From NCBI RefSeq assembly GCF_042477335.2, contig NC_091245.1:88822501-88886500 (forward strand): a DNA stretch of 64,000 bases. The letters run 5' to 3'. Each line of letters starts with the position of its first letter. Within the stretch, counting starts at the first letter, position 1. The notes under the pieces were generated by a model. The model saw nothing but the letters and a program-made list of their open reading frames with translations. It had not been told where the DNA came from and ran no database searches. Position numbers and translations under genes: made by a program. Positions 1 to 11,283 of the stretch are shown here, piece by piece. This stretch comes from Ovis canadensis (lineage: Eukaryota; Chordata; Mammalia; Artiodactyla; Bovidae).

Positions 1-164
1 ATAATTCTTGTGACTTTTTTTTTCTTCTTCTCCTTTTCTTTAATATTGTATTTTTGAAAATCCAACCTCTAGTCTAGATTTTTAATCTTTGCTTTTTGGT
101 ATTTGTCGTCAATTTTGTACATTTAAAAACCCAATCTTCAGTACCCAATTTTACCTGAGAACGA

Positions 165-602
165 GATTACTGGCTTGACCACTCTCTCCTCCTCTGGACT
201 CTCCTTTTTCTCCACCAGGTTGTCTCTGCCTCCTCCCTCCCTCTTCTCTTCTCTACCCAACTCTGTGAATCTCTGTGTGTTCCAGACGGTGGAGAACACT
301 TAGGGAACTGGTTACTGGCTGGATCTGTCTCTCTCTTTTTCATTTCCCTCTTTTATCCTCCTGGCCACCTCTGTCTACTTCCTCCCTCTCCTCTTCCCTG
401 TATAACTCCGTGAACATCTCTGAGTGGTCCAGACTGTGGAGCGCACATAAAGAAGTGATTACTGGCTAGCTTGCTCTCTCCTCTTTTGATCGCACCTCAT
501 CTCATTCCAGTCACCTCTAACTACCCCCTCCCTCTTCTCTTCTCCATGTAACTCAGTGAACCTCTCTGGGTGTCCCTAAATGTGGAGAAACTTTTCATCT
601 TT
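165..602 (+). repeat. Three tandem ~146-bp monomers in the L1 5' UTR
   Basis: The landmark TTACTGGC recurs at about 166, 312 and 458, a period of 146 bp. Each unit also contains a pyrimidine-rich stretch and a variant of the phrase AACTC(T/C)GTGAA. The same array appears antisense in the second L1 (26410-26860), so it belongs to the element and is not a local duplication. Tandem 5' UTR monomers carry the promoter in some L1 lineages such as mouse; a promoter role here is inference. Confidence 0.7.
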
Positions 603-1217
603 AATCTAGATGTTTTATCATTGGTGCTGTATAGATGGAGAAGTCTTGAGGCTACTGTAAAAATAAAACTGAAAACTAGAAGCAGGAGGCTTAAGTCCAA
701 ATACTGGGAACATCAGAGAACTCCTGAATACAGGGAACATTAATCAATAGGAGCTCATCAAACGCCTCAATACCTACACTGAAACCAAGGGACAACAAGT
801 TCCAGAGCAAGACATACCATGCAAATTCTCCAGCAACACAGGAACACACCCCTGAGCTTCAATATACAGGCAGCTCAAAGTTGCTCTAAAACCATAGACA
901 TCTCATAACTCATTGGACGCTTCATTGCACTCCAGAGAGAAGAAATCCAGCTCCACCCACCAGAACTCTGACACAAGCTTCCCTAACCAAGAAACCTTGA
1001 CAGGCCACTGATACAACCCCACCCACAGTGAGGAAACTCCATAATAAAGAGAACTCCACAAATTCCCAGAATACAGAAAGCCTACCCCAAACGCAGCAAT
1101 ATAACCAAGATGAAGAGACAGAGGAATACTTAGCAGGTAAAGGAACAGGACAAATGCCCATCAAACCAAACAAAAGAGGAAGAGATAGGGAATCTACCTG
1201 AGAAATAATTCCGATTA

Positions 1218-2017
1218 ATGATAGTGAAAATGATACAAAATCTTGAAATCAAAATGGAATCACAGATAAATAGCCTGGAGAAGATGCAAGAAAGGTTTAA
1301 CAAGGACCTAGAAGAAACAAAAAAGAGTCAGTATATAATGAACAATGCAATATGAGATCAAAAACACTCTGGAGGGAACCAACAGTAGAATAATGGCGGC
1401 AGAAGATAAGTGAGGTAGAAGATAGAATGGTAGAAATAAATGAAACAGAGAGGAAAAAAGAAAAAAGAATTAAAAGAAATGAGGACAATCTCAGAGACCT
1501 CTGGGACAATGTTAAATGCCCCAACATTTGAATCATAGGAGTCCCAGAAGAAGAAGACAAAAAGAAAGACCATGAGAAAATACTTGAGGAGATAATAGTT
1601 GCAAACTTCCCTAAAATGGGGAAGGAAATAATCACCCAAGTCCAAGAAACTCACAGAGTTCCAAACAGGATAAACCCAAGGCAAAACACCCCAAGACACA
1701 TATTAATCAAATTAACAAAGATCAAACACAAAGAACAAATATTAAAAGCAGCAAGGGAAAAACAACAAATAATACACAAGGGGATTCTCAGAATGATAAC
1801 AGATGATCTTTCAATAGAAACGCTTCATGCCAGGAGGGAATGGCAAGACATACTTAAAGTGATGAAAGAAAATAACCTACAGCCCAGATTACTGTACCCA
1901 GCAAGGATCTCATTCAAATATGAAGGAGAAATCAAAAGCTTTACAGACAAGCAAAAGCTGAGAGAATTCAGCACCACCAAACCAGCTCTCCAACAAATGC
2001 TAAAGGATTTTCTCTAG
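1218..2017 (+). pseudogene. L1 ORF1 remnant (RNA-binding chaperone protein)
   Basis: ORF1p is the trimeric nucleic-acid chaperone that coats L1 RNA. The frame starts at ATG 1218 (MIVKMIQNLE...), is knocked out near 1345-1350 where two bases are missing relative to the antisense copy, and is open again from 1616 to the TAG at 2015-2017. The C-terminal part includes the conserved block containing RRITADLSIET-like residues (here RMITDDLSIET) and ARREWQDILK, typical of the ORF1p C-terminal domain. It is non-functional because of the frameshifts. Confidence 0.85.
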
Positions 2018-2083
2018 ACAGGAAACACAAAAAGGCGTATAAACCTGAACCCAAAACAATAAAGTAAATGGCAACGGGATCAT

Positions 2084-2290
2084 GAAAGTGAAAGTGAAGT
2101 CGCTCAGTCTTGTCTGACTCTTTGTGACTCCAGGGACTGTAGCCTGCCAGGCTCCTCCATCCGTGGGATTTTCCAGGCAAGAGTACTGGAGTGGATGCCA
2201 TTTCCTTCTCCAGGAGATCTTCCCAACCCAGGGATCAAACCCAGGTCTCCTGCATTGCAGGCAGATGCTTTATCATCTGAGCCACCAGGG
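2084..2290 (-). mobile_element. Bov-tA SINE inside L1 ORF2 start
   Basis: Antisense tRNA-derived ruminant SINE, recognised by GAGCCACCAGGG at its tRNA end and the CTCAGTC..TGTCTGACTCTTTG BovA tail. It splits L1 ORF2 right after ATGGCAACGGGATCAT. The flanks GGGATCAT and GGGATTAT look like a decayed short target duplication. Confidence 0.9.
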
Positions 2291-4999
2291 ATTATAGTTA
2301 TCAATAATTACCTTAAACATAAATGAGTTGAATGCCCCAACCAAAAGGCAAAGACTGGCTGAATGGATACAAAAACAAGACCCCTATATATGCTGCCTAC
2401 AAGAGACCCACCTCAAAACAAGGGACACATACAGACTGAAAGTGAAGGGCTGGAAAAAGAGATTCCACGCAAAGAGAGACCAAAAGAAAGCAGGAGTAGC
2501 AATACTCATATCCGATAAAATAGACTTTAAAACAAAGTCTGTGAACAGAGACACAGAAGGCCACTGCATAATGCTCAAAGGATCAATTCAAGAAGAAGAT
2601 ATAACAATTATAAATATATACGCACCCAACACAGGAGCACAGCAATATGTAAGACAAATGCTAACAAGTATGAAAGGGGAAATTAACAATAACACAGTAA
2701 AAGTGGGAGACTTTAATACCCCACTCACATCTATGAATAGATCAACTAAACATAAAATTAACAAGGAAACAAACTTTAAATGATACAATAGACCAGTTAG
2801 ACCTAATTGATATCTATAGGACATTTCACCCCAAAACAATGAATTTCACCTTTATCTCAAGTGCTCACAGAAACTTATCCAGGATAGATCACATCCTGGG
2901 CCATAAATCTAACCTTGATAAATTCAAAAAAATTGAAATCATTCCAAGCATCTTTTCTGACCATAATGCATTAAGATTAGATCTCAATTACAGGAGAAAA
3001 ACTATTAAAAATGCCAACATATGGAGGCAGAACAACACGTTGCTGAATAAACAACAAATCACAGAAAAAATCAAAAAAGAAATCAAAATATGCATAGAAA
3101 CGGATGAAAATGAAAACACAACTCAAAACCTGTGGGACACTTTAAAAGCAGTGCTAAGAGGAAAGTTCATAACAATACAGGCATACCTCAAGAAACAAGA
3201 AAAAAGTCAAATAAATAACCTAACTATACACCTAAAGCAACTAGAAAAGGAACAATTGGAGAACCCCAGAGTTAGTAGAAGGAAAGAAATCTTAAAAATT
3301 AAGGCAGAAATACATGCAAAAGAAACAAAAGAGATCATAGCAAAAATCAACAAAGTCAGAAGCTGCTTCTTTGAAAGGATAAATAAAATTGACAAACCAT
3401 TAGCCAGACTCATCAAGAAACAAAGGGAGAAAAATCAAATCAATAAAATTAGAAATGAAAATGGAGGGATTACAACAGACAACACAGAAATACAAAGGAT
3501 CATAAGAGACTAATATTAGCAATTATATGCCAATAAAATGGAAAACTTGGAAGAAATGGACAAATTCTTAGAAAAGTACAACTTTCCAAAACTGAACCAG
3601 GAAGAAATGGAAAATCGTAACAGACAGATCACAAGCATGGAAATTGAAACTGTAATCAGAAATCTTTCAGCAAACAAAAGCCCAGGTCCAGATGGCTTCA
3701 CAGCTGAATTCTACCAAAAATTTAGAGAAGAGCTAACACCTATCCTACTCAAACTCTTCCAGAAAATTGCAGAGGAAGGTAAACTTCCAAACTCATTCTA
3801 TGAGGCCACCATCACCCTAATACCAACCTGACAAAGATGCCACAGAAAAAGAAAACTACAGGCCAATATCACTGATGAACATAGATGCAAAAATCCTTAA
3901 CAAAATCCTAGCAATCAGAATCCAACAACACATTGAAAAGATCATACATCATGACCAAGTGGGCTTTATCCCAGGGATACAAGCATTCTTCAATATCCGT
4001 AAATCAATCAATGTAATTCACCACATTAACAAATTGAAAAATAAAAGCCATATGATTATCTCAATAGATGCAGAGAAGGCCTTTGACAAAATTCAACATC
4101 CATTTATGATTAAAACTCTACAGAAAGCAGGAATAGGAGGAACATACCTCAACATAAGGAAAGCTATATATGACAAACCCACAGCCAACATTATCCTCAA
4201 TGGTGAAAAATTGAAAGCATTTCTCCTAAAGTCAGGAACAAGACAAGGGTGCCCACGTTCAGCACTACTATTCAACATAGTTCTGGAAGCTTTTGCCACA
4301 GCAATCAGAGCAGAAAAAGAAATAAAAGGAATCCAAACTGGAAAAGAAGTAAAACTCTCACTGTTTGCAGATGACAAGATCCTCTATGTAGAAAACCCTA
4401 AAGACTCTACCAGAAAATTACTAGAGCTAATCAATGAATATAGTAAAGGTGCAGGATATAAAATCAATACACAGAAATCCCTTGCATTCCTATACACTAA
4501 TAATGAGAAAGTAGAAAAAGAAATTAAGGAAACAATTCCATTCACCATTGCAACGAAAAGAATAAAATACTTAGGAATATATCTACCTAAAGAAACTAAA
4601 GACCTATATGTAGAAAACTATAAAACACTGATGAAAGAAATCAAAGAGGACACTAATAGATGGAGAAATATACCATGTTCATGGATCGGAAGAATCAATA
4701 TAGTGAAAATGAGTATACTACCCAAAGCAATCTACAGATTCAATGCAATCCCTATCAAGCTACCAGCGGTATTTTTCACAGAGCTAGAACAAATAATTTC
4801 ACAATTTGTATGGAAATACAAAAAACCTCAAATAGCCACAGCAATCTTGAGAAAGAAGAATGGAACTGGAGAAATCAACCTGCCTGACTTCAGGCTCTAC
4901 TACAAAGCCACAGTCATCAAGACAGTATGGTACTGGCACAAAGACAGAAATATAGATCAATGGAACAAAATAGAAAGCCCAGAGATAAATCCACACACC

Positions 5000-5272
5000 C
5001 AGAAGGCAATGGCACCCCACTCCAGTACTCTTGCCTGGGAAATCCCATGGACGGGGGAGCCTGCTAGGGTGCAGTCTATGGGGTTGTGAACAGTTGGACA
5101 CGACTGAGCAACTTCACTTTCACTTTTCACTTTCATGCATTGGAGAAGGAAATAGCAACCCACTCCAGTGTTCTTGCCTGGAGAATCCTAGGGACGGGGG
5201 AGCCTGTGGGCTGGATCTCTGGAGTTGCAGAGTCGGATACGACTGAAGCGACTTAGCAGCAGTAGCAGCAGC
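5000..5272 (+). mobile_element. Bov-A2 dimeric SINE in L1 ORF2
   Basis: Two BovA monomers in tandem (5001-5105 and about 5145-5255), joined by the CTTTCACTTTTCACTTTC linker and ending in AGCAGCAGTAGCAGCAGC. L1 sequence resumes at ATGGACACC (5273), which directly continues CCACACACC before the insertion. Confidence 0.92.
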
Positions 5273-6719
5273 ATGGACACCTTATCTTCGACAAAGGAGG
5301 CAAGAATATACAATGGATTAAAGATAATCTCTTTAACAAGTGGTGCTGGGAACACTGGTCAACCACTTGTAAAAGAATGAAACTAGATCACTTTCTAACA
5401 CCACACACAAAAATAAACTCAAAATGGATTAAAGACCTAAACGTTAGACCAGAAACTACAAAACTCCTAGAGGAGAACATAGGTAAAACACTCTCCAACA
5501 TAAATCACAGCAGGATGCTCTATGATCCACCTCCCAGAATATTGGAAATAAAAGCAAAAATAAACAAATGGGACCTAATTAAAATTAAAAGCTTCTGCAC
5601 AACAAAGGAAACTATAAGCAAGGTGAAAAGACAGCCTTTGGAATGGGAGAAATTAATAGCAAATGAAGCAACTGACAAACAACTAATCTCAAAAATATAC
5701 AAGCAACTATGCAGCTCAATTCCAGCAAAATAAACCATCCAATCAAAAAATGGGCCAAAGAACTAAATAGGCATTTCTCCAAAGAAGACATACAGATGGC
5801 TAACAAACACATGAAAAGATGCTCAACATCACTCATTATCAGAGAAATGCAAATCAGAACCACAGTGAGGTACCATTTTACACCACCAGTCAGAATGGCA
5901 GTAATCCAAAAGGCTACAAGCAATAAATGCTGGAGAGGGTGTGGAGAAAAGAGAACCCTCTTACACCGTTGGTGGGAATGCAAACTAGTACAGTCACTAT
6001 GGAGAACAGTGTGGAGATTCCTTAAAAAATTGCAAATAGAACTGCCTTATGACCCAGCAATCCCACCTCTGGGCATACACACCAAGGAAACCTGAATTGA
6101 AAGAGACACGTGTACCCCAATGTTCATTGCAGCACTGTTTATAATAGCCAGGACATGGAGGCAACCTAGATGTCCATCAGTAGATGAATGGATAAGAAAG
6201 CTGTGGTACATGTACACAATGGAGTATTATTCAGCCATGAAAAAGAATACATTTGAATCAGTTCTAACGAGGTGGATGAAACTGGAGCCGATTATACAGA
6301 GTGAAGTAAGCCAGAAAGAAAAACACCAATACCGTATACTAACGCATATATATGGAATTTAGAAAGATGGTAATGATAACCCTGTATGCGAGACAGCAAA
6401 AGAGACACAGATGTTTAGAATGGAATTTGGACTCTGTGGGAGAGGGAGAGAATGGGATGATTTGGGAGAATGGCATTGAAACATGCTTACTATCATGTAA
6501 GAAACGAATCACCAGTCTATGTTTGATACAGGATACAGGATGCTTGGGGCTGGTGCACGGGGATGATCCAGAGAGATGATATGGGGTGGGAGCTGGGAGG
6601 GGGGTTCAGGATTGGGAACTCATGTACACCTGTGGCTGATTCATGTCAATGTATGGCAAAACCAATACAGTATTGTAAAGTAAAATAAAGTAAAAACAAA
6701 AATTAAAAAAAAAAAAAAA

Positions 6720-7412
6720 CTGGGACTAAAACCACCATATGACCCAGCGATCCCACTCCTAGGCATATACCCTGAGGAAACCAAAATTGAAAGAGACACA
6801 TATATCCCATTGTTCATTGCACCACTATTTACAATAGCTGGAACACGGAAGCAACCTAGATGTCCAGTGACAGGTAAATGGATAAAGAAATTGTGGTACA
6901 TATATAAAATGGAATATTACTCAGCCATAAAAAGGAACACATTTGAAACAGTTCTAATGAGGTGAGTGAACCTGGAACCTATTATACAGAGTGAAGTTAG
7001 TCAGAAAGAGAAAGATAAATACTGTATTCTAACACATATATACAGAATCTAGAAAAATGGTACTGAAAAATTTACTTACAGGGCAACAGTGGAGAGACAG
7101 ACATATAGAATAGACTTACAGACATGGGGAAAGGGGAGAGGAGGGTGAGATGTATGAAAAGAGTATCATGGAAACTTACATTACCAAATGTAAAATAGAT
7201 AGCTAACGGGAATTTGCTCTATGGCTCTGGAAACTCTAACAGGGGCTCTGTATCAACCTAGAGGGTGGGATGGGGAGGTAGATGGAAGGGAGTGTCAAAA
7301 GGGAGGGGGCTATGTATACCTCTGGCTGATTCATGTTGAGGTTTGACAGAAAAACAGCAAAATTCTGTAAAGCAATTATCCTTCAACAAAAAGTAAATGT
7401 AAGAAAGAACAC
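6720..7412 (+). mobile_element. Older L1 3' end fragment
   Basis: Sense L1 sequence covering the end of ORF2 (CCATATGACCCAGC, AATATTACTCAGCCATAAAA) and a 3' UTR different from the 1-6719 copy, ending around the adenine-rich AAAAAGTAAATG. It is more diverged than the upstream element. The remainder of this older copy may lie left of the window, split by the 1-6719 element. Confidence 0.85.
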
Positions 7413-7589
7413 ACACAAAAAAGAAAAAAATAATAGTACTGGCTGAAATATGGGAAAATAGGTCTCTTGTATAGTTGTACTATTGTTGGAAAATTAAAGT
7501 AAATAACCTACATAGGGCAAAACTTATTAATGTGTATCCAAAGCATTAACAATATGTTTTCCCTGTCATCCAGAAATTTTTGTTTATTA

Positions 7590-7790
7590 GGAACCTAAAG
7601 AACCCGCCACAGGAGATCTAAGAGATGTGGGTTGAATCTCTGGGTCTGGAAGATTTCCTTGGAGGTGAGCATGGCAACCTACTTCAGTATTCTTTCCTGG
7701 AGAATCCTATGGAGAGATGTGTCTGGTGGGCTACAGTCCATAGGATGGCAAAGAGTTGGACATGACTGAAACAACTTAGCACACACACAC
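7590..7790 (+). mobile_element. Bov-tA SINE
   Basis: Diverged sense copy: tRNA-like head with AAAGAACCCGCC, body GGCAACCTACTTCAGTATTC, and tail AGAGTTGGACATGACTGAAA followed by a short (AC)n run. Confidence 0.85.
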
Positions 7791-7894
7791 CCAAACTACG
7801 TAATCAGGCAAAGTGCACAATGACATATGAACAGACTGCTAGTTTCTCATAGTGCCAGTTTAGGTTATTTGGATCAAACTCTCTCATAAAAACA

Positions 7895-8036
7895 AGTAAA
7901 AATTTTTTTTTTTTTTTATTTTTTTTTTTTATTTTTTTTTATTTTTAGTTTTTTATTTTTTACATTTTAAAATCTTTAATTCTTACATGCATTCCCAAAC
8001 ATGAACCCCCCTCCCACCTCCCTCCCCATAAAAAAA
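7895..8036 (-). mobile_element. Short 5'-truncated L1 3' end
   Basis: A long T-rich run (the poly-A tail read antisense) followed by about 80 bp of L1 3' UTR (CATGAACCCCCCTCCCACCT). Only the extreme 3' end was copied. Confidence 0.8.
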
Positions 8037-8040
8037 AAGC

Positions 8041-9845
8041 CAAAAGTGAAGGGAAAAGGAACTCATCCAATTAAGCAAAAAATGAAATCCTCTTTTACTC
8101 TGCAAGTACTTGCCAATGCTGGAAAATTTAAACTTTGATTTTAGAAGTCTTATGAAGCAAGAGGATACAGAAATCCATTTCCAGGGTTAGAACTTTACAA
8201 TGAAATAAAAATCAGCCAATAAGAATATTGTTAAAATAAATTTATTATGTAAGCTTATAAATGTTACATTAAATTATTATCAAATAAAGAGAACAATATT
8301 ACCTGATTTTTGTAAGAATATGTGTGGTGTATTTGTGAGTGCATGTGTGCTAAGAGATGGAGAACAGAAAGAGAAAAACATGAAAGGATGTACAGTAAAA
8401 TATTAACAGTAGTTGTTATTAGGTGATGGAATATAGTAACTTTATTTTTGTCTTAAAATTTTAAAAAGCTTAGTCTCTTTTCAATCCATCTGTGACTTCA
8501 CAATTTACTTTTTATTTTACAAAACAATGGGGTGAAACTTTGTGTTACACAGGTCAATCCAATGGTAAGTTCTGAATTCCCCTGGCATCAGTTCTGACTT
8601 TCAGACTTGTTATTTGATTTCTGCATATCATCATTATTTGCATTGCTTTATAGTTTACAAAGCTCTTCATCTGTATTGTTTCAGTTTTCCATTGTGAAAA
8701 CAGAAAAAAAAATTAATGACTTGACCAAAACCCTCCAACAGTATTTAGAGCTTATCTCTTTACACAGCATTAGGGTTCAGAGTTTTAGTTCCTATAGGCA
8801 GTTAAATATGTTTTAATACTTTCCTTTCATCCATAATTTTCTATTTGGGGCATATGTTTTTAAGTTTTGATTTTATTTTCTTTTGAACCAGAAACATAAT
8901 AAACACTCAACAATGCTTGATTTTGGATGTTGTGGTTTGATGCTATTGATTACTGGTATTGATATGACTATAATGATGTTGACTGCTATTTGAGATAATG
9001 GAAGCCAATTATTTCCATCGTTATCTTGTTGCTCAACTTATTATGCTTCATCTTAGCATTTTATCTACAATGTCTTTTGTGTAGTTTGTTTACCTCTGTT
9101 CTTGAAAAATGTTCTTTCTCATAAGTCTTTTAATGATTAGCATTTCAAGATTATCTCCCAATATTAAAAAATTCTATTGGAAAGAACGGAAACAAGAATA
9201 ATTCATAATAAAGAAGATAAAATGGCAGTTGGATCTACTTTGTTGGATGCTCAGAATTAAAAGGTGCTCAGAAATAAACAGCTCAATTAATTGTGTTGTG
9301 CCACATCCAGGTTTCCTAGTAGTCATTCTCCCTTTCTTCCTAATAATTACAGAACTTTCTCTCCTGCCAAAAAAAAAAAAAAATTTAGCAGGGCAAGTGA
9401 CTGCCAAGTTGGAATCAACGTTTCCAACTATATAAGTATAATAATGTATTCAACTTCCTTGTCAAATCCTTAAAAGGAAATTGCTTGCTTTCACTTTCTC
9501 CTTTTCCTGATATTACCTTCTCCCCCTTCTTTCCTATTTCCTTCTTCCAAGCATATGAATGTGAGGATTTTACATATCCACCCTGAAATAATGAGGGAAA
9601 AGTCAAGATCACCACAGAAATCTCAGTCCTAAGATTCTGGGCCATCGAATCGATGCCAATATCTGCTTAACTAACATTTCTTGTTATACAAGAAAAGTAA
9701 CATCCAAAATTTATCTAACCATTATGTAGATAATAGCTAAACATTATTCCTAACTGATTCATGAAAAAGCAAAGAAAAGGTAACTCTCTGAAGAAAAAGA
9801 GACAAGATAAACTTCCTCAGCAGAAATAGATTTTGCTACCTATTA
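8041..9845. other. AT-rich single-copy stretch, no supported gene
   Basis: No recognised young repeat and no convincing coding frame. The longest frames are under 80 codons and lack recognisable motifs. A 13-14 base A run near 9370 is the only simple-sequence feature. Confidence 0.5.
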
Positions 9846-10190
9846 GTTATCTGTTGCTATAAACATACTGTATATAAAGCTTCAGTGGCATTAAATAGGA
9901 AATATTTATTGCTTATGAATCTGGAGCCTATTGGAAGTTAGTTAGGTGGCTCTGCTAATCTTGGTTGGGCTTGCTCACATGTCCAAGGACAGACTGTTTT
10001 CTGAATGATCTCGCATCCCTCATATGAGTTGGCTTGCGTGAGTCTCTGCTCTACCTGTTTATCATCCTCCAACACAATAGTCCTGGCACATTCTTGTGTT
10101 AGTGTCAAAGATGCAAGGGTAAACTCAAGTGCACAAACACCTTTGAAGTCTCTATTTGCTAACAACTCATGAGTCTAAACAAAGTAAATA
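9846..10190. repeat. Ancient interspersed repeat, family uncertain
   Basis: The opening TAGTTATCTGTTGCTATAAA and the following GGAAATATTTATTGCTTATG resemble the start of old mammalian MER/MaLR-type repeats (a Pur-Pyr phrase around TGTTGC..TAA then TTATTGCT). Divergence is high and I could not fix the family or strand. Confidence 0.4.
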
Positions 10191-10226
10191 GCCAGGCCAA
10201 CTTCAAGGATTAAAATAGAATAGCCA

Positions 10227-10342
10227 TGGACTTCCCTGGTGGTCCAGTAGTTAAGACTCCACTTTTCCACTGCAGGGGGTGCATGTTCCATCCCTGATTG
10301 GGGAACTGAGATACAACATGCCATATGGTGCAGCCCCCAAAA
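10227..10342 (+). mobile_element. CHR-type tRNA-Glu SINE with 10-bp target duplication
   Basis: Begins GGACTTCCCTGGTGGTCCAG, the cetartiodactyl tRNA-Glu SINE head, and ends in a short A-rich tail. It is flanked by AGAATAGCCA at 10217-10226 and 10343-10352. Confidence 0.85.
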
Positions 10343-10548
10343 AGAATAGCCAGGACACAAAGGATAGCACTATATAAGAATAAAGCATTTGTTCATTTAG
10401 GAAAGGAGATAGTAACTCAAGTTATCTCTACATTGGTTATTTCTTGGAAGTTAGGGAGAGGTACCATTGTGCTCCCTGAAGTTACTAATTTTGCCAGACA
10501 TTTTAAAACAGCTGAGATCAAATATCTACAAAGAGATATGATCACCTT

Positions 10549-10784
10549 GCTTGTGTGCTAAGTCACTTCAGTCATGTCTGATTCTTTGCAACCCTATGGA
10601 CTATAGCCCTCCAGGCTCCTCTGGAGGGAGTGTTCTCCAGGCAAGAATACTGGAGTGGGTTGTCATGCTTTCTTCCAGGGGATCTTCCTGATGCAGGGAT
10701 CAAACCTGTGTCTTGAACCTATGTCTCTTATGTCTCCTGCATTGGCAGGTGGGTTCTTTACCACTAGTACCAACTGGGAAGCCC
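10549..10784 (-). mobile_element. Bov-tA SINE with 12-bp target duplication
   Basis: Antisense copy running from TGTGCTAAGTCACTTCAGTC to the tRNA end near CAACTGGGAAGCCC. It contains an internal partial duplication (TGTCTTGAACCTATGTCTCT, repeated GTCTC words). It is flanked by TATGATCACCTT at 10537-10548 and 10785-10796. Confidence 0.9.
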
Positions 10785-10854
10785 TATGATCACCTTAGGA
10801 CATCGCAATAAAGTTAGAATGCCTTTGATCGAAATTACGAGAAATACCAGTTCA

Positions 10855-10995
10855 AATATCTTAACAAATAGCACATTAAAGAAGTGGATATAGGGTAGAG
10901 TAGGTAATCTGAAAGATCTTCTACCTAAAAATGTCTGTGTAAGTGTAAGCTCTACCCTGTTTCCACTTCTTTAATATGTTATTAGTTAAGATATT
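10855..10995. repeat. 46-bp imperfect inverted repeat forming a hairpin
   Basis: Left arm 10855-10900, right arm 10950-10995, loop 49 nt. By direct comparison 41 of 46 positions pair; two of the five mismatches would be G-U pairs in RNA. The loop begins TAGGTA and contains TACCTA, which could extend the stem. Homology stops sharply outside both arms, as expected for a palindromic miniature DNA transposon. The family is not recognised. Confidence 0.75.
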
Positions 10996-11283
10996 AATAT
11001 CTAGAAATGCCTAAATTCTAGATTAAAACAACAACATATTCAGGTGCATGACTGAGCTCAAAAAGAGGAAGAAGAAGGTAAAAACTAGGGGAGTGAGTGA
11101 GTGTTGAAGTCACAGCCATCCTTTAGGCATTTACCAATCTCAGTAAATAAGACACTTGTTTTTTAATGGCTACTTGAGGCCAAGGAATAAGGTTTGGGGC
11201 CCAAATGAGGTACAGTTTGAACTTGGGTCTCAGTTTAAAGTCGAAACCCTACCTGTCCTATACATACAGTGAAAGAGTGGATT

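Larger units (their letters stand above)
2068..6362 (+). pseudogene. L1 ORF2 remnant (endonuclease / reverse transcriptase)
   Basis: ORF2p nicks target DNA with an APE-type endonuclease and primes reverse transcription. The start ATG is at 2068; a SINE enters about five codons later. The endonuclease region runs about 2300-3000 and includes the SDH-containing block before DLNYRRK. The reverse transcriptase spans roughly 3600-4900 with the catalytic FADD at 4364-4375, inside a 404-codon open stretch (3875-5089). A second SINE interrupts 5000-5272. The C-terminal cysteine/histidine motif (CWRGC...H...C) lies near 5930-5985. The last frame ends at TAG 6360-6362 (YGI stop). Several stops, for example TGA at 6093-6095, make it dead. 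Confidence 0.9.
1..6719 (+). mobile_element. Bovine-type LINE-1 (L1_BT-like), 5' end beyond window
   Basis: A long autonomous non-LTR retrotransposon in sense orientation. It shows part of the 5' UTR (1-1217), an ORF1 remnant (1218-2017), an ORF2 remnant (2068-6362), a 3' UTR with the G-rich run typical of L1 (about 6575-6605), and an A-rich end (6703-6719). Base 1 matches about position 27005 of the antisense copy at 20472-28737, so roughly 1.7 kb of 5' UTR lies outside the window. Two SINEs (2084-2290, 5000-5272) and several stops and frameshifts make it non-autonomous. It abuts an older L1 3' end at 6720, so it may have landed inside that older element; the left flank is not visible to test this. 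Confidence 0.93.
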
